Shown here one piece after another: positions 6,069-6,073 of a DNA stretch of 6,073 bases. A program made the position numbers and the translations under genes. The DNA is from CAZOVB01 sp964583095 (GTDB lineage Bacteria; Planctomycetota; Phycisphaerae; SM23-33): assembly GCA_964583095.1 (NCBI GenBank), contig CAZOVB010000125.1, positions 1 through 6,073 of the forward strand, in the 5' to 3' direction. The first letter of the stretch is position 1; each line of letters opens with the position of its first letter. A model generated the notes under the pieces. That model worked only from the letters and a program-made list of their open reading frames with translations, was not told the DNA's origin and made no database searches.

Positions 6069-6073
6069 CAGAT

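Overview
The window is one continuous block of tail and head-tail joining genes from a tailed bacteriophage with a long, non-contractile (siphovirus-like) tail, probably an integrated prophage. Every gene I can support is on the minus strand, so the block reads from right (position 6073) to left (position 1). Base composition is moderately GC-rich and several proteins resemble, from memory, tail proteins of prophages in Planctomycetota (Rhodopirellula-like hosts). That host guess is weak: no host gene, integrase or attachment site is present.

In transcription order: a small head-tail joining protein (5706-6068, may start outside the window); a tail-terminator-like protein (5245-5709); the major tail tube protein (4763-5242); a 97-residue protein of unknown role (4470-4763); a tail assembly chaperone (4079-4546) with a startless extension in the -1 frame that runs to 3873; a gp10-like minor tail or joining protein (3335-3883); the tape measure protein (1476-3338); a probable tail-tip protein (580-1476); and the first 194 residues of a further structural protein that runs off the left edge (1-583). 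Nearly all junctions overlap (GTGA, TAATG, ATGA) or lie within 2 bases, so the genes are almost certainly one transcript with coupled translation. No promoter, terminator, RNA gene, CRISPR array or mobile element is visible.

The most notable item lies inside the chaperone gene. The stretch 3884-4078 looks empty if only ordinary start codons are allowed, but it carries a clearly coding reading frame in the -1 frame of the chaperone. That frame is open from 4334 to 3873 with no ATG, GTG or TTG before 4001. Within the overlap is the slippery heptamer T TTT TTC (4268-4262), correctly phased. It is followed after 7 bases by a perfect 9-bp stem whose loop can pair 6 bp with sequence downstream, giving an H-type pseudoknot. 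This is the layout of a programmed -1 ribosomal frameshift and predicts a 155-residue chaperone plus a 224-residue frameshifted form, equivalent in logic to lambda gpG and gpG-T.

How the genes work together (from knowledge of siphophage families): tube subunits polymerise around the tape measure protein, which the short and long chaperones keep soluble and load with tube subunits. The terminator caps the tube, the joining proteins connect it to the capsid portal, and the leftmost proteins probably form the tail tip.
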